64,000 nt of DNA from Balneolaceae bacterium (lineage in GTDB: Bacteria; Bacteroidota; Rhodothermia; Balneolales; Balneolaceae): assembly GCA_017640605.1 (NCBI GenBank), contig JAEPQH010000013.1, positions 32,126 through 96,125 on the forward strand, given 5' to 3'. Numbering within the stretch: position 1 is the stretch's first letter; the number at the start of each line of letters is the position of its first letter. A model generated the notes under the pieces. That model made no database searches and was not told the DNA's origin. It saw nothing but the letters and a program-made list of their open reading frames with translations. A program made the position numbers and the translations under genes. Below, piece by piece: positions 27,001-36,536 of the stretch.

Positions 27001-29559
27001 CTTACCATTCCAAGTAGTGCTGATTCCAGATTGTTGCTCAGCTTAGAAACGGGTTCTAAAATCTTGGAAACTATTTGGCTGGATGGCAACGACGGCGAAA
27101 CCACCTATTCGTTTACCACCGACGAGAGAATGAGTCCAAATGTGTATGCTCATGTGATGCACATTCAACCTCATGGCCAAACCGATAACGATTTACCGAT
27201 GCGGATGTACGGTGTGATTCCAATTAACGTTTTTAACCCCGAAACGATGTTGGAGCCGCAGCTTGCAATGCCGGATGAATTAAAACCCGAAACTACAACC
27301 ACAATTCAGGTTACCGAAGCCGGCGGTAAACCAATGAGCTACACGATTGCCATTGTGGATGATGGTTTACTTGATCTCACCAATTTTACTACCCCAGATC
27401 CACACCCAAATTTTTATGCGCGTGAAGCGCTGGGAATAAAAACCTGGGATTTGTATGACTTTGTAACCAGTGGATTCACCGGTGCTGTTTCGCGTGTACT
27501 TTCGGTGGGTGGTGATGGCGAGGCACTTGCCGCTGATCCACTGAATGAGGCCAATCGGTTTAAGCCAATGGTTCGCTTCGAAGGACCTTTTCATTTGGAG
27601 GCGGGAGATACTCATACTCACAAAATTTCTATTCCAAATTATGTAGGCTCAGTGAGAACTATGATAGTTGCCGGGCGAGATGGAAGCTATGGATCCGCTC
27701 AAAAAACTACCCCTGTACGAAAACCGGTAATGGTACTTGCTACCTTGCCTCGAGTGTTGGGTCCTGCTGAAAATGTTGAGTTACCCATTAGTGTGTTTGC
27801 AATGCAGGAATCTATCAACAACGTAGAAATCAGCATCGAAACCAACGAGTTGTTTGAAGAAACGGATCAAACGGAAACTACCCTTCGTTTTGAGGAGCCC
27901 GGTGATGAAGTGGTGACATTTTCACTTAAAACAAAAGCCGCCATTGGTGTTGGCAAAGTTCGGGTTGAGGCACGTAGTGGCAGAGAAACCGCTTATCATG
28001 AAATCGAAATTGCCATTCGTAATCCAAATCAACCCTTTACGCAGGTACTCGCAAAAAATTTAGATGCTGGAACTAACTGGCAACTACCCCTGGAACTTCA
28101 GGGCATGACCGGTACCAATTCTGCTACACTGGAGCTTTCACGCATCCCGCCGATCAACGTAAGTAAGCGATTGAAATATTTAATTCGATATCCACACGGG
28201 TGTATTGAGCAAACAACCTCGGCAGTTTTTGCACAGATGCTTGCTTCAGATGTTGTTGAACTCGATGCTGAACAGAAAAAAACGATTCAGCTTAATGTAG
28301 AGGAAGGCATCGATCGCATTAGTAAATTTTTGGCGCCGGGTGGTGGGCTGAGCTATTGGCCGGGTTCTGAAGATGCACACTCATGGGGTACCACCTATGC
28401 GTATCACTTTTTGCTCGAAGCACAAAAACGTGGATACTACGTCCCTTCAACTCTGTTGAATTCAATAAATGCGTATCAAAATAGAATTGCTCGCCGTTGG
28501 ACCACCACCGAATATCGCCGGTCCGATTTACAACAAGCTTATCGTTTATATACACTTGCCTTGGCGGGAGCCCCCGAGCTCGGGGCTATGAATCGCTTTC
28601 GGGAGCGTACAAATCTGAGTGCTCAAGCTCGTTGGAGAATTGCCGCCACATATGCTCTTATTGGCCAGCCTGAAGCAGCAAATGACATCGTAAACGGTGC
28701 ATCAACCACTGTAGAAGAATATCAAGAATTATCCGGTAGTTTTGGCTCTTCACTTCGCGATCAGGCGATGATTTTGGAAACTCTTGCTTTACTTGATCGG
28801 CAAGATGAAGCCACTGACTTAATGCGAACCATTGCTACCTCATTAAGCACCAACAATTGGTACAGCACACAAACTACCGCTTACAGCCTCATCGCCATTT
28901 CGAAGTATCTGAATAGTTACGATGTTGCCGGCGAAATTAATGCTTCTTATTCGTTAAACACCGGTTCAAGCGGCAGTATCTCTACCAATGCATTTGTGCG
29001 TCAACTTCCCTTAAGTATTGACGAGCAGGCTGAAAACACCATTTCTCTGTCCAATAAAAGCTCGGGAACTTTATTTGCTCGCATCATTTTAGAAGGCACC
29101 CCACTTATCGGTGATAACATTTCAACTTCATCGAATCTTGTACAGCGTGTTCGCTATCTATCGCTTAACGGGGAGCCTGTGAATCCCGCTTCCATTGAGC
29201 AGGGCTCCGACATTGTGATGGAAATTGCTGTTCAGAATCCAGGGCTTCGAGGTAATTATCAGGAAATGGCATTAACCACAGTTTTTCCATCGGGATGGGA
29301 GCTTCGAAATACACGTATGGATAGTGAGGCTTTTCAAGAACCGGTTTCAAATTTCGATTATCAAGATATCCGAGATGATCGCGTGTATACCTACTTTAAT
29401 TTATCGGCGAATTCTACCAAGGTTTTTCGTTTCCAACTGAATGCAAGCTATCAAGGTCGATTCTATTTGCCGGCGGTTTCAACCAGTGCCATGTACGATG
29501 AAACAATTAATGCTCGTACGCCCGGACAATGGATAACTATTGAAGCTCCTGGAAACTAG
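24025..29559 (+). CDS. bacterial alpha-2-macroglobulin family lipoprotein
   Basis: 1844 residues. Signal peptide with lipobox VLLSCS, so anchored to a membrane. The protein carries the MG-type beta domains, the bait/MG region with EAPGxx-like GYMYGERGVWRPGD (near residue 610) and TRIVAG-like TMIVAGRDGSYG, and the thioester Cys in GCIEQ (Cys1393, Gln1396). It traps proteases, as E. coli YfhM does, and is paired with the PBP1C gene directly downstream, as in E. coli. A quick count gives a full-length family member, not a truncated one. Confidence 0.96.
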   Translation: MLHIYFRVALLFCLTVLLSCSQSPELELSSNSQTNSYISAITSGEISAHGEIGITLAKPVTPEKQLRSGLLSFSPSVGGSIEWVNDRTLVFTPSRPLKNGTSYSASLDLAQLFPEAAPTNTYQFSVTTISQDLEVSLGALTPSPQNRDMLQLEGSVFTADLADLNAIKKSIRANLDGQALELVWLSDGLQKTHRFLLQDIARGNTASSLKVLWSGKPIGATATGMATVNIPPKGAFELIESTIFRDENPRIELIFSDNVKSTQNFTGLIALGNGNPVNVIAANNIVTVYPRRRVNGAQTLIIDSALKSSTNKSLGVITQRTVNFFQPKPSVQFLGKGTILPRSNDLFVPFKAVSLGAVDVQVSRIFENNVGQFLQDQQLDGTNTWNLRRVARPVFQGVVPLSTLGNVDAGEWNNYALDLSNFIEPEPGAIYQVEIGFRQHQALYPCGENTQSLSGNMAQSWELDTDLETQYWNSFGDYYRPRNYNWRDRDNPCTSSYFSSNRRIRKNVFASDLGLIAKTDAQNVSTVFVTDLRTTEPLSGVKVQLFSYQQQPIANGVSDVQGKVVLDADQSAYYIIAEQGDQKGYLRTDDGTSLSLSNFDVSGARVQKGIKGFMYGERGVWRPGDSLFVTLLLEDKNKVLPDDHPIIFEFRDPSGQVIDRETQLNNPSGFFVYKGFTDKQAPTGNWRLSAMVGGQTFSKTVKIETVKPNRLKVDLDFDEDAVFANDRTLNATLSSQWLHGATARNLKADVEMMLKPSPPVFDNFRGYSFTDETISFDAKPEFIFDGSLSADGTVDVTHTFPAVEKAPPRLRADFSLRVFEPSGSFSIGRASIFVYPYRTLVGIKAPEGNARRYGNWLNRSETHTFEIATIDAEGTPVGGRNLEYEVYHIRWRWWWERAREDLSNYFERENVRKVASGNLQTQSDGKNTLEFKLPNSADGGRYLIRVKDPRGNHSASTIVYFSWGSGRSNAVSPAQLSFSSDKEEYETGEQVTLTIPSSADSRLLLSLETGSKILETIWLDGNDGETTYSFTTDERMSPNVYAHVMHIQPHGQTDNDLPMRMYGVIPINVFNPETMLEPQLAMPDELKPETTTTIQVTEAGGKPMSYTIAIVDDGLLDLTNFTTPDPHPNFYAREALGIKTWDLYDFVTSGFTGAVSRVLSVGGDGEALAADPLNEANRFKPMVRFEGPFHLEAGDTHTHKISIPNYVGSVRTMIVAGRDGSYGSAQKTTPVRKPVMVLATLPRVLGPAENVELPISVFAMQESINNVEISIETNELFEETDQTETTLRFEEPGDEVVTFSLKTKAAIGVGKVRVEARSGRETAYHEIEIAIRNPNQPFTQVLAKNLDAGTNWQLPLELQGMTGTNSATLELSRIPPINVSKRLKYLIRYPHGCIEQTTSAVFAQMLASDVVELDAEQKKTIQLNVEEGIDRISKFLAPGGGLSYWPGSEDAHSWGTTYAYHFLLEAQKRGYYVPSTLLNSINAYQNRIARRWTTTEYRRSDLQQAYRLYTLALAGAPELGAMNRFRERTNLSAQARWRIAATYALIGQPEAANDIVNGASTTVEEYQELSGSFGSSLRDQAMILETLALLDRQDEATDLMRTIATSLSTNNWYSTQTTAYSLIAISKYLNSYDVAGEINASYSLNTGSSGSISTNAFVRQLPLSIDEQAENTISLSNKSSGTLFARIILEGTPLIGDNISTSSNLVQRVRYLSLNGEPVNPASIEQGSDIVMEIAVQNPGLRGNYQEMALTTVFPSGWELRNTRMDSEAFQEPVSNFDYQDIRDDRVYTYFNLSANSTKVFRFQLNASYQGRFYLPAVSTSAMYDETINARTPGQWITIEAPGN

Positions 29560-29560
29560 T

Positions 29561-31972
29561 TTGAGTAAGAAAACCACATATTATTCAGGTCAGGCTGATC
29601 CATTGCGGTCCCTCGTTAAGCTAAAGCCGCGGTTTATGATTGGAGCACTAATCTTTGGTTTGATGGGATATGTTTACTGGAATTCGTTACCTGATCCTCT
29701 TTTTAATACTCCCTACTCAACCGTACTTGAGTCGGCCAATGGAGAATTATTAGGTGCTAAAGTTGCCGATGATAGTCAGTGGCGTTTTCCTATTTCTCAC
29801 TCGATTCCTGATAAATTCAAAACGGCCATTATCGAATTTGAAGATCGGCGCTTTTATGATCATGCAGGTGTGGATGCTAGGGCAATCATTCGAGCCGCTA
29901 AGCAAAACTACGAATCTGGGCGAATTGTAAGTGGTGCCAGCACGCTAACTATGCAGGTAATTCGCTTAGCGCAAGAAAACCCAGAGCGAACCGTGCTTCA
30001 AAAGCTTAAAGAAATGGTGCTTGCCACTCGATTGGAGTTTTCTGCATCCAAAGATGAAATTTTAGCTTTATATACAGCCCATGCTCCTTTTGGTGGAAAT
30101 GTTGTGGGCCTGGAAACCGCCGCTTGGCGTTATTTTGGCAGAGAAGCTTCTCAACTTTCGTGGGCCGAAACTGCTACACTAGCTGTTTTACCAAATAGCC
30201 CGGCTCTTATCCATCCGGCACGAAATCGCTCAGAGTTAAAGGCAAAACGAGACCGGCTGCTTAAACGATTGTATGAAAATGATTCGCTTGATTCTCTAAC
30301 TTACCATTTATCTCTGATGGAAGCTTTGCCAAGTAAACCCCTGCCGCTCCCTCAAGATGCTCCCCATTATTTGGCGAAGCAAGTACTAACATCCCAAAAA
30401 GGAACTCGGATAAAAAGCACCATTCAACAGCCGATTCAGCAAAAAGTGAACGAAATTCTGGGTTATCATCATCAGCAATTATCAGCAAATGGAATCGAAA
30501 ACGCTGCCGTTGTGGTGATTGACGTTAAAAGCCAAGAAGTGTTGAGTTACGTTGGAAATACAAAGGCAGGAGTAAATCACGATCAATTTGTAAACATTAT
30601 CGACGCCCCCCGAAGCTCGGGAAGTATTCTAAAGCCCTTGCTCTACCTGATGATGTTGAACGAAGGTCAGATACTTCCAAACACGTTGGTTCCTGATTTG
30701 CCTTCTACATTTTCGGAGTATTCGCCCAAGAATTTTTCCAGAAGTTATGATGGAGCTGTGCCAGCTTCGCAAGTTATTGCACGCTCGTTAAATGTTCCAT
30801 CTGTTCACATGCTTCAACAATATGGTGTTCCGAAATTCCATCATTATCTAAACGAAATGGGTATTTCAACTATCACCAATGCACCCGAACACTACGGGCT
30901 AACGTTGGTTCTAGGCGGTGCAGAAACTACATTATGGGAAATTTCTGCGGTCTATTCTTCGCTCGCAAATCACCTAAATACATATGATGGTCACTCTGAT
31001 CATGCGAAAGATTTTAACCCACATTTACTGAACCCAAATTCGTCAAGAGTTGCCTCGAACATATCATTAAGCGCCGGCGCTATTTGGGCCACCTTCGAAG
31101 CGATGACAGATGTACAACGCCCGGAAGACGAAGTGTTTTGGCGGCGATTTGATGGTGCCCGAAAAGTTGCTTGGAAAACAGGAACCAGCTTTGGAAACCG
31201 AGACGGCTGGGCCATTGGGGTCACCCCGGATTACGTGGTGGGAATTTGGGTAGGTAATGCTGATGGGGAAGGCCGACCCGAGTTAACCGGTGTAAAAACT
31301 GCCGGACCAATTTTGTTCGACGTGTTTAACGCACTCCCAACTACTGAATGGTTTGCCACCCCTTGGTTTGAACTGGATGAAATTGAAGTATGCTCAAAAA
31401 GTGGTCATCGAGCGGGTGCATATTGCGAAAAAACTACTCGGGAATGGGTGCCCAAAGTAGGATTAAAAACGCAGGTTTGCCCATATCATAAACTGGTGCA
31501 CTTGAACGAAAGTAAAACGCTGCAAGTCACTTCAAAATGTGCGGATATTAACACCATAATTAGTGAGTCCCGCTTTGTATTGCCCGCTGATCAGGAGTGG
31601 TACTATCAACAAAGAAATGCCTCTTACACTTCGCTTCCACCTATGGCAAAAAATTGTGGTGAGGATTTGAGTGGCCCAATTCAACTGATTTATCCAACCA
31701 CAGAAGCAGATATTTATGTGCCGGTTGAGTTGGACGGAAAAACGGGCAAAACCGTGTTTGAAGTAGCTCATCGTATTTCTGATGCAAAAATATTCTGGCA
31801 TTTAAACGACGAATTTGTTGGCGAAACTACACACATCCACCAACTTGCCCTATCGCCAAGCAGTGGCCGGCACCGACTTGTATTAGTTGATGAGTTTGGG
31901 AACCGGCTGGAGCGATTATTCGAAATCATCCCAAACAAAAAAAAGGCCGGGGATTCCTCCCAAGCCTTTTGA
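29561..31972 (+). CDS. pbpC: penicillin-binding protein 1C
   Basis: About 803 residues. Bifunctional peptidoglycan glycosyltransferase/transpeptidase. After one membrane helix (FMIGALIFGLMGYVYW) the GT51 domain shows FEDRRFYDHAGVD and SGASTLTMQVIRL; the transpeptidase shows SGSILKP (SxxK), SLN and KTGTSFGNRDGWAIG; the end is a BiPBP_C beta domain. Start is uncertain: TTG at 29561, two bases after the A2M stop, with GGA upstream, or TTG at 29540 overlapping A2M. Its last codons overlap a terminator for the opposite gene. Confidence 0.95.
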   Translation: MSKKTTYYSGQADPLRSLVKLKPRFMIGALIFGLMGYVYWNSLPDPLFNTPYSTVLESANGELLGAKVADDSQWRFPISHSIPDKFKTAIIEFEDRRFYDHAGVDARAIIRAAKQNYESGRIVSGASTLTMQVIRLAQENPERTVLQKLKEMVLATRLEFSASKDEILALYTAHAPFGGNVVGLETAAWRYFGREASQLSWAETATLAVLPNSPALIHPARNRSELKAKRDRLLKRLYENDSLDSLTYHLSLMEALPSKPLPLPQDAPHYLAKQVLTSQKGTRIKSTIQQPIQQKVNEILGYHHQQLSANGIENAAVVVIDVKSQEVLSYVGNTKAGVNHDQFVNIIDAPRSSGSILKPLLYLMMLNEGQILPNTLVPDLPSTFSEYSPKNFSRSYDGAVPASQVIARSLNVPSVHMLQQYGVPKFHHYLNEMGISTITNAPEHYGLTLVLGGAETTLWEISAVYSSLANHLNTYDGHSDHAKDFNPHLLNPNSSRVASNISLSAGAIWATFEAMTDVQRPEDEVFWRRFDGARKVAWKTGTSFGNRDGWAIGVTPDYVVGIWVGNADGEGRPELTGVKTAGPILFDVFNALPTTEWFATPWFELDEIEVCSKSGHRAGAYCEKTTREWVPKVGLKTQVCPYHKLVHLNESKTLQVTSKCADINTIISESRFVLPADQEWYYQQRNASYTSLPPMAKNCGEDLSGPIQLIYPTTEADIYVPVELDGKTGKTVFEVAHRISDAKIFWHLNDEFVGETTHIHQLALSPSSGRHRLVLVDEFGNRLERLFEIIPNKKKAGDSSQAF
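31936..31970 (-). terminator. terminator of the DUF4097 gene nested in pbpC
   Basis: Minus strand AAAAGGCTTGGGA...TCCCCGGCCTTTT stem followed by nine T. The whole element lies inside the last codons of pbpC, which encode NKKKAGDSSQAF. It serves the convergent DUF4097 gene, 29 bp beyond its stop; in the plus direction the stem could also pause the pbpC transcript. Confidence 0.75.
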
Positions 31973-31998
31973 AGGGTTTGTTATATAATCTTTTGGGG

Positions 31999-32925
31999 CT
32001 ACATATAGCGTAAAGTCACAGATCCGCCAGAAGTTTTTGCTTTCACTCGAGTTCCACCACCATTCATGGTGCCTTGCATTTCATCTTTATCGTAATCACC
32101 TCTAAAGTCTACTAAGTCGGCACGTACTCTGTTTCCATCCAGATCAAGATCGTAGCCTGCATCTTTTGGAACAGTGATCGAAATACTTCCTCCGGAGGTT
32201 CGTAATTCGATGTAATCCATGGGCTCAATAACTTCGGCATCAATCGATCCGCCTGAGGTTTTAGCCTCTACATTTCCTGAAATATTATCCAGATTAATAC
32301 TGCCGCCGCTTGTTCTAGCGGTAATGCCACCGGTTACGTTAGCTGCAGAGATTCTACCGCCCGAAGTTTTTGCATCTACATAACCTTCAATTTCTTCGAT
32401 GGTGATGGAACCGCCAGAAGTGTTTACTTCCAAGTCGCCACCTATTTGGCGTGCGGTTATTCTCCCGCCACTTGTTTTAGCATCTTGATTGCCCGTCAGG
32501 TTTTCTAAGGAAATACTTCCACCTGACGTACGAAGATCAGTAGTGGTGCTTACGGGCGTATACACTACAAAAGAAACATTATAGCTGTTATTTCCCCAAC
32601 CTCCACGGCCTCTTCTTTTTGCTTTGGCATACACGGTGTTACCGTTTTTTTCTACGGTTATATCCCAGTTATCCAGATCTGCCTCGCCGGGCTCAACATG
32701 TTTTCCACGACGTTTTACGTACATCTCAACGCGAACTGCATCGGTATTTGAACCTTGCACATCAATACTGCCGCCAGAGGTTTCTACTTCTAAGCGAGCG
32801 TTATCGTTAACTGAAAAGCTTTGCTCCATGTAGGGCTCTTGAGCATAAATTAGGCCGGTACTTAAGATAACGGCCATCATACACATTCCTATTCCTGCGG
32901 CGATTTGTGAAATTCTTCTATTCAT
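31999..32925 (-). CDS. DUF4097 family beta-helix-like surface protein
   Basis: 308 residues with a signal peptide (MAVILSTGLIYAQ). From about residue 100 it is built of roughly 20-residue repeats around TSGGSI/R...N.SGN.EAKTSGG, at least eight copies, ending TSGGSVTLRYM. This is the parallel beta-helix/adhesin-like DUF4097 family. Secreted or periplasmic; role unknown, sometimes linked to envelope stress. Convergent to pbpC with 26 bp between stops. Confidence 0.9.
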   Translation of the reverse strand: MNRRISQIAAGIGMCMMAVILSTGLIYAQEPYMEQSFSVNDNARLEVETSGGSIDVQGSNTDAVRVEMYVKRRGKHVEPGEADLDNWDITVEKNGNTVYAKAKRRGRGGWGNNSYNVSFVVYTPVSTTTDLRTSGGSISLENLTGNQDAKTSGGRITARQIGGDLEVNTSGGSITIEEIEGYVDAKTSGGRISAANVTGGITARTSGGSINLDNISGNVEAKTSGGSIDAEVIEPMDYIELRTSGGSISITVPKDAGYDLDLDGNRVRADLVDFRGDYDKDEMQGTMNGGGTRVKAKTSGGSVTLRYM

Positions 32926-33056
32926 GGTTTTCCCTTTTTTATTTTGAAACGGTTAGCATTTCATAAATGGTTTGGATTCTCACGTTCTGTATTTACACGG
33001 CACCAACCAAAAAAGGTTACCTTATTTTATATAGTGTCGATAAATAGCGGAATTAC

Positions 33057-33064
33057 TACCTTTG
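33057..33064 (+). promoter_or_regulatory. -7 box of the proline dehydrogenase promoter
   Basis: TACCTTTG matches TAnnTTTG. It ends 22 bases before the ATG at 33087, giving a leader of about 18 nt. No clear TTG at the -33 spacing. Confidence 0.45.
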
Positions 33065-33086
33065 GCAACAATTTTTATCACACTGA

Positions 33087-33938
33087 ATGAAACTTCCATT
33101 TGTACTTGCAAAACGCTTTGTAGCCGGCGAGACTTTTGAAGAGTCTATCCCGAAAGCAAAATATCTGAATCATCAAAATCTAAAGCTTACGCTCGATTTA
33201 TTGGGCGAGAATGTAAGCGATAGGGAAACTTGTGACGCCACCGTTCAAGCGTACATCGATTTATTGCACGGCATCCGAGAACATGGTTTAGTCAGTAGTA
33301 TTTCCATCAAGCTTACCATGATGGGCTTGGATATCGACAAGCAATACTGTGTAGATAATTTATTTAAACTGCTTGAAGTTGCTCAAAAACACGATCAGTT
33401 TGTGAATATCGATATGGAAGGCAGCGATTACACACAGGTAACCATCGATATTTTTAAAGAGGCATTTGAAAGCTATGGCCAAACCGTTGGAACGGTAATT
33501 CAGGCTATGCTACATCGTACTAAAGATGATATTGATGAACTTGCCGAGATGGGTGCTAATATTCGATTGGTAAAAGGCGCTTATGGTGAGTCTTCAGATA
33601 TTGCCCTACAAAATATGCCGGCTATTCGGGAAGCCTATAAAGAATATGCAAAAGTGTTACTTGCAAAAACTGAACGCCCCCGTTTTGGCACGCACGACGA
33701 TGAGTTGGTTAATTGGCTACGCGAGTACACCGCGGCCGAAAATATTGCCAAAGATCGGTTTGAGTTTCAGATGTTATATGGTTTACGAGAAGAAACCATG
33801 GTAGATCTTACCAAACTTGGTTATCTCACGCGTGTTTATGTGCCTTTTGGTACGGATTGGTTCCCCTACTTTAGCCGCCGACTCATGGAACGCAAAGAAA
33901 ATATCTGGTTCGTATTAAGTACGATGTTTAAGAAGTAG
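33087..33938 (+). CDS. proline dehydrogenase (PutA PRODH domain)
   Basis: 283 residues, single-domain FAD enzyme that oxidises proline to pyrroline-5-carboxylate. VSSISIKLTMMGLD, NIDMEGSDYTQVTIDIF, VIQAMLHRTKDD, IRLVKGAYGE, FGTHDD and FEFQMLYGLRE are PRODH motifs; PYFSRRLMER is the C-terminal proline-binding helix. A separate P5C dehydrogenase is not in the window. Confidence 0.95.
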   Translation: MKLPFVLAKRFVAGETFEESIPKAKYLNHQNLKLTLDLLGENVSDRETCDATVQAYIDLLHGIREHGLVSSISIKLTMMGLDIDKQYCVDNLFKLLEVAQKHDQFVNIDMEGSDYTQVTIDIFKEAFESYGQTVGTVIQAMLHRTKDDIDELAEMGANIRLVKGAYGESSDIALQNMPAIREAYKEYAKVLLAKTERPRFGTHDDELVNWLREYTAAENIAKDRFEFQMLYGLREETMVDLTKLGYLTRVYVPFGTDWFPYFSRRLMERKENIWFVLSTMFKK

Positions 33939-33939
33939 A

Positions 33940-34323
33940 TTGGAGTTTTTTGCCGATATATCGAACCGTGTGTTTGTTATCGGCCCAATTTTTATTCTCG
34001 CCGGTATTTTGCACTTCATCTATCCGGATAAGTATATCAAAGTGATGCCCGAGTACATTCCAAATCATACCGCAATGGTTTTTTGGAGTGGAATTGCTGA
34101 GGTGGCAGGTGGTGTAGGAATTATGATTCCAGCCTTGCAAACAATCTCAGGTTGGGGACTTTTTGCTTTACTCCTCGCTGTTTTTCCCGCAAACATAGAG
34201 ATGTTTGTAAAAACTTATAGAAGTAAGAAACGCCCTATCCTAACTTTACTCTTATTCTTACGTTTACCGCTACAATTTTGGCTAATGTATTGGGTGTTTA
34301 TGGCAGCTGAACTTGGTTTATAG
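33940..34323 (+). CDS. DoxX-like membrane protein
   Basis: 127 residues with four membrane helices. ISNRVFVIGPIFILAGILHF and the MPEYIPNHTAMVFWSGIAEVAGG pattern match DoxX family members. Start is TTG at 33940, one base after the proline dehydrogenase stop, so it is cotranscribed. Role unclear. Confidence 0.8.
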   Translation: MEFFADISNRVFVIGPIFILAGILHFIYPDKYIKVMPEYIPNHTAMVFWSGIAEVAGGVGIMIPALQTISGWGLFALLLAVFPANIEMFVKTYRSKKRPILTLLLFLRLPLQFWLMYWVFMAAELGL

Positions 34324-34371
34324 TTAGCCTGAATTGTTATATATACCGGTGTAGTCGCAAATCTTGTTTCT

Positions 34372-36486
34372 GTGCGTAAGAAAAAATGGGTTTTCTCTTA
34401 TTTACTTTCCTTAGCATTTGGAGTACTCCTTTTGCTGATTCCCTTATTGCGTGATGTGCACCTCGAATCCGCCTTTCTGGTTTCCATACTCATTACTTTT
34501 TGGGGTGGATGGAAAAGTGCCCGACTTACGCGAAATAAAGATCTAAAGCTTCTTTGCAAGGGTTTCATTTATCTATTGATGATTGTTCTTCCACTTCTTC
34601 TTCATGGATTAATTAATGATTGCCTCACGCTAGATGGTCTTATGATTTGGGCGTTATTGCCTATTCCCTCTCTCTTTTTTGGAATTGCGATTGGTCGCTT
34701 TTACCGAATCTTAAAAATCCCCGCAAAGCTGTTTCTGACCATTTTCACCCTATTTTTTATTGCACTTGGTGTTTGGCTGATTGAATTTTTTCAACTTCCT
34801 CAGGTGTATTATTTCAATCATGTTTGGGGATATTGGCCCGGACCTATTTATGATGAAGAAATCAAAGTAACAGCGGCATTATTTTGGTTTAGAGCTTCCA
34901 CCATGTTGTGGGTGTTACTTCTTTGGGTGTTGCCATCATTCACTAAGTCCACTTTGCATAAAATTCTTTCGCTCACTTCGGCAACTGCGGTTTTGCTGAT
35001 CATCTTTTTTCATCCAACGCTTGGCATTTCCACACCTCGATCAGAATTACAACTTCAATTAAACGGGGTAAAAAAAACGAGTCATTTTATTTTGTATTAC
35101 GATCCGAAATTCTACTCCGAGGACGAAATACAATATTGGGCTCAACGGCACGAATTTCACTTTGATCAAATTGTTGAGCAGCTCCAAATCGATTGGCCAA
35201 CAAATCGTAAAATTGAATCTTACTTGTACAATCATGCCTGGCACAAAAAGGAATTAGTTGGTGCAAAATTCACCAGTTATGTTCCGGTTTGGTTAGAAAA
35301 GGATCAATTGCATATTGCCAAAGAGCATTTGGAAGGTGTTTTAAAGCACGAGTTGGTGCATGTAATTGCTAAGCAATTTGGAAATGATTTAATGAATGCA
35401 AGTTGGAGCATTGGATTGATTGAAGGCGTAGCCGAAGCTATCGCACGAGATGCCTCCGATGTTTCCACTCTCGATCAAATTATTGCTGCAGAGCAACCTT
35501 TACCTACCGCCGATCAAATGCGATCGGCGCTTTCTATATTTGGTTTTTATGGCAGCGCATCCGCCATCAGTTATACCACAACCGGTTCATTTGTAAGCTA
35601 TTTATTAGATAATTACCCGATTGATCAGTTTAAAGCTGCATATCCAACTTCTGATTTCGAATCAAGCTATTCAGTCCCTTTTGATACACTCGTAGCTCGC
35701 TGGAAAAATCAGCTGCCGTTAAATGAAGTAGATTCGGTGGATCAGCAAGTTTCTCAATTCGTATTTTCTCAGCAATCACTTTTTCAGGTTAGTTGCCCGC
35801 GTAAAACGCATCCCGTTTTGCGAGGACTTGATCGCTACCAATTTCATGAAGCCAATCAAGAGCCCCTTAAATCCCTCGAAGTTATCAACGAGCTGCATAA
35901 AAACTATTCAGAGTTGATTGCCATCCGGCAACTTTGGGCACGTAAACAACTCGAAGTTGGAACTCCCTCATTATTGCTGGAGGCATTTTCTGAATCGGAC
36001 ACCATTCCATCTTTTCACTTGCTAAAAGCGGATGCAATGTTTCAAACCAGCGGCTTTCAAGCATCAACTTCTTACCTAAAAAGAATGAGTGAACATCACT
36101 TTCCCGATGAAGATCTTATGCTGAATCAATCGCTTGAAGTACGTTCTGATTCCTTAAGCTGGAAAGCTTTTTACAACGCCCGCTATAATAGTGAGCTATC
36201 TGATCCGGAGTTATTTCAAAATTACAGTAGGCCGTTACAATGGTTATTGGTTGATCGGGCACTTCGAAATTATGATCAAGCAGCGATTACGCAATTTGCT
36301 CAACTTCTTGTTGATGAAACACCAGATCCTACTTGGTTTGATACACAGGAAAGATTGGTGTATTTGCTCGTATATTATCAGCAAGAACAGCTTGCCAAGC
36401 AATGGATTGATTCACTTTCTGAACTAAACCTAAGGGCACGTTATCAGGAACGAATTGATGAAATGGAAGAGTGGGCTATGTTTTGA
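34372..36486 (+). CDS. membrane protein with gluzincin-type metallopeptidase domain
   Basis: 704 residues starting at GTG 34372. Six to seven membrane helices to about residue 215, then a soluble domain with HELVHVIA (HExxH zinc motif) and, downstream, GLIEGVAEAIA, whose Glu would be the third ligand, as in gluzincin/MA-clan peptidases. The remaining C-terminal half is helical, TPR-like in appearance (about residues 480-700). Unknown substrate; probably an envelope protease. A heptamer tandem repeat follows the stop. Confidence 0.8.
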   Translation: MRKKKWVFSYLLSLAFGVLLLLIPLLRDVHLESAFLVSILITFWGGWKSARLTRNKDLKLLCKGFIYLLMIVLPLLLHGLINDCLTLDGLMIWALLPIPSLFFGIAIGRFYRILKIPAKLFLTIFTLFFIALGVWLIEFFQLPQVYYFNHVWGYWPGPIYDEEIKVTAALFWFRASTMLWVLLLWVLPSFTKSTLHKILSLTSATAVLLIIFFHPTLGISTPRSELQLQLNGVKKTSHFILYYDPKFYSEDEIQYWAQRHEFHFDQIVEQLQIDWPTNRKIESYLYNHAWHKKELVGAKFTSYVPVWLEKDQLHIAKEHLEGVLKHELVHVIAKQFGNDLMNASWSIGLIEGVAEAIARDASDVSTLDQIIAAEQPLPTADQMRSALSIFGFYGSASAISYTTTGSFVSYLLDNYPIDQFKAAYPTSDFESSYSVPFDTLVARWKNQLPLNEVDSVDQQVSQFVFSQQSLFQVSCPRKTHPVLRGLDRYQFHEANQEPLKSLEVINELHKNYSELIAIRQLWARKQLEVGTPSLLLEAFSESDTIPSFHLLKADAMFQTSGFQASTSYLKRMSEHHFPDEDLMLNQSLEVRSDSLSWKAFYNARYNSELSDPELFQNYSRPLQWLLVDRALRNYDQAAITQFAQLLVDETPDPTWFDTQERLVYLLVYYQQEQLAKQWIDSLSELNLRARYQERIDEMEEWAMF

Positions 36487-36522
36487 GTGTTGAGTGTTGA
36501 GTGTTGAGTGTTGAGTGTTGAA
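36483..36522. repeat. heptamer tandem repeat (gagtgtt)
   Basis: About five copies of a 7-bp unit GAGTGTT directly after the metallopeptidase gene; the first copy includes its stop codon TGA. A second heptamer array with a similar GAGTG core is at 48961-49034. Confidence 0.85.
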
Positions 36523-36536
36523 AATTATATAGTTAC

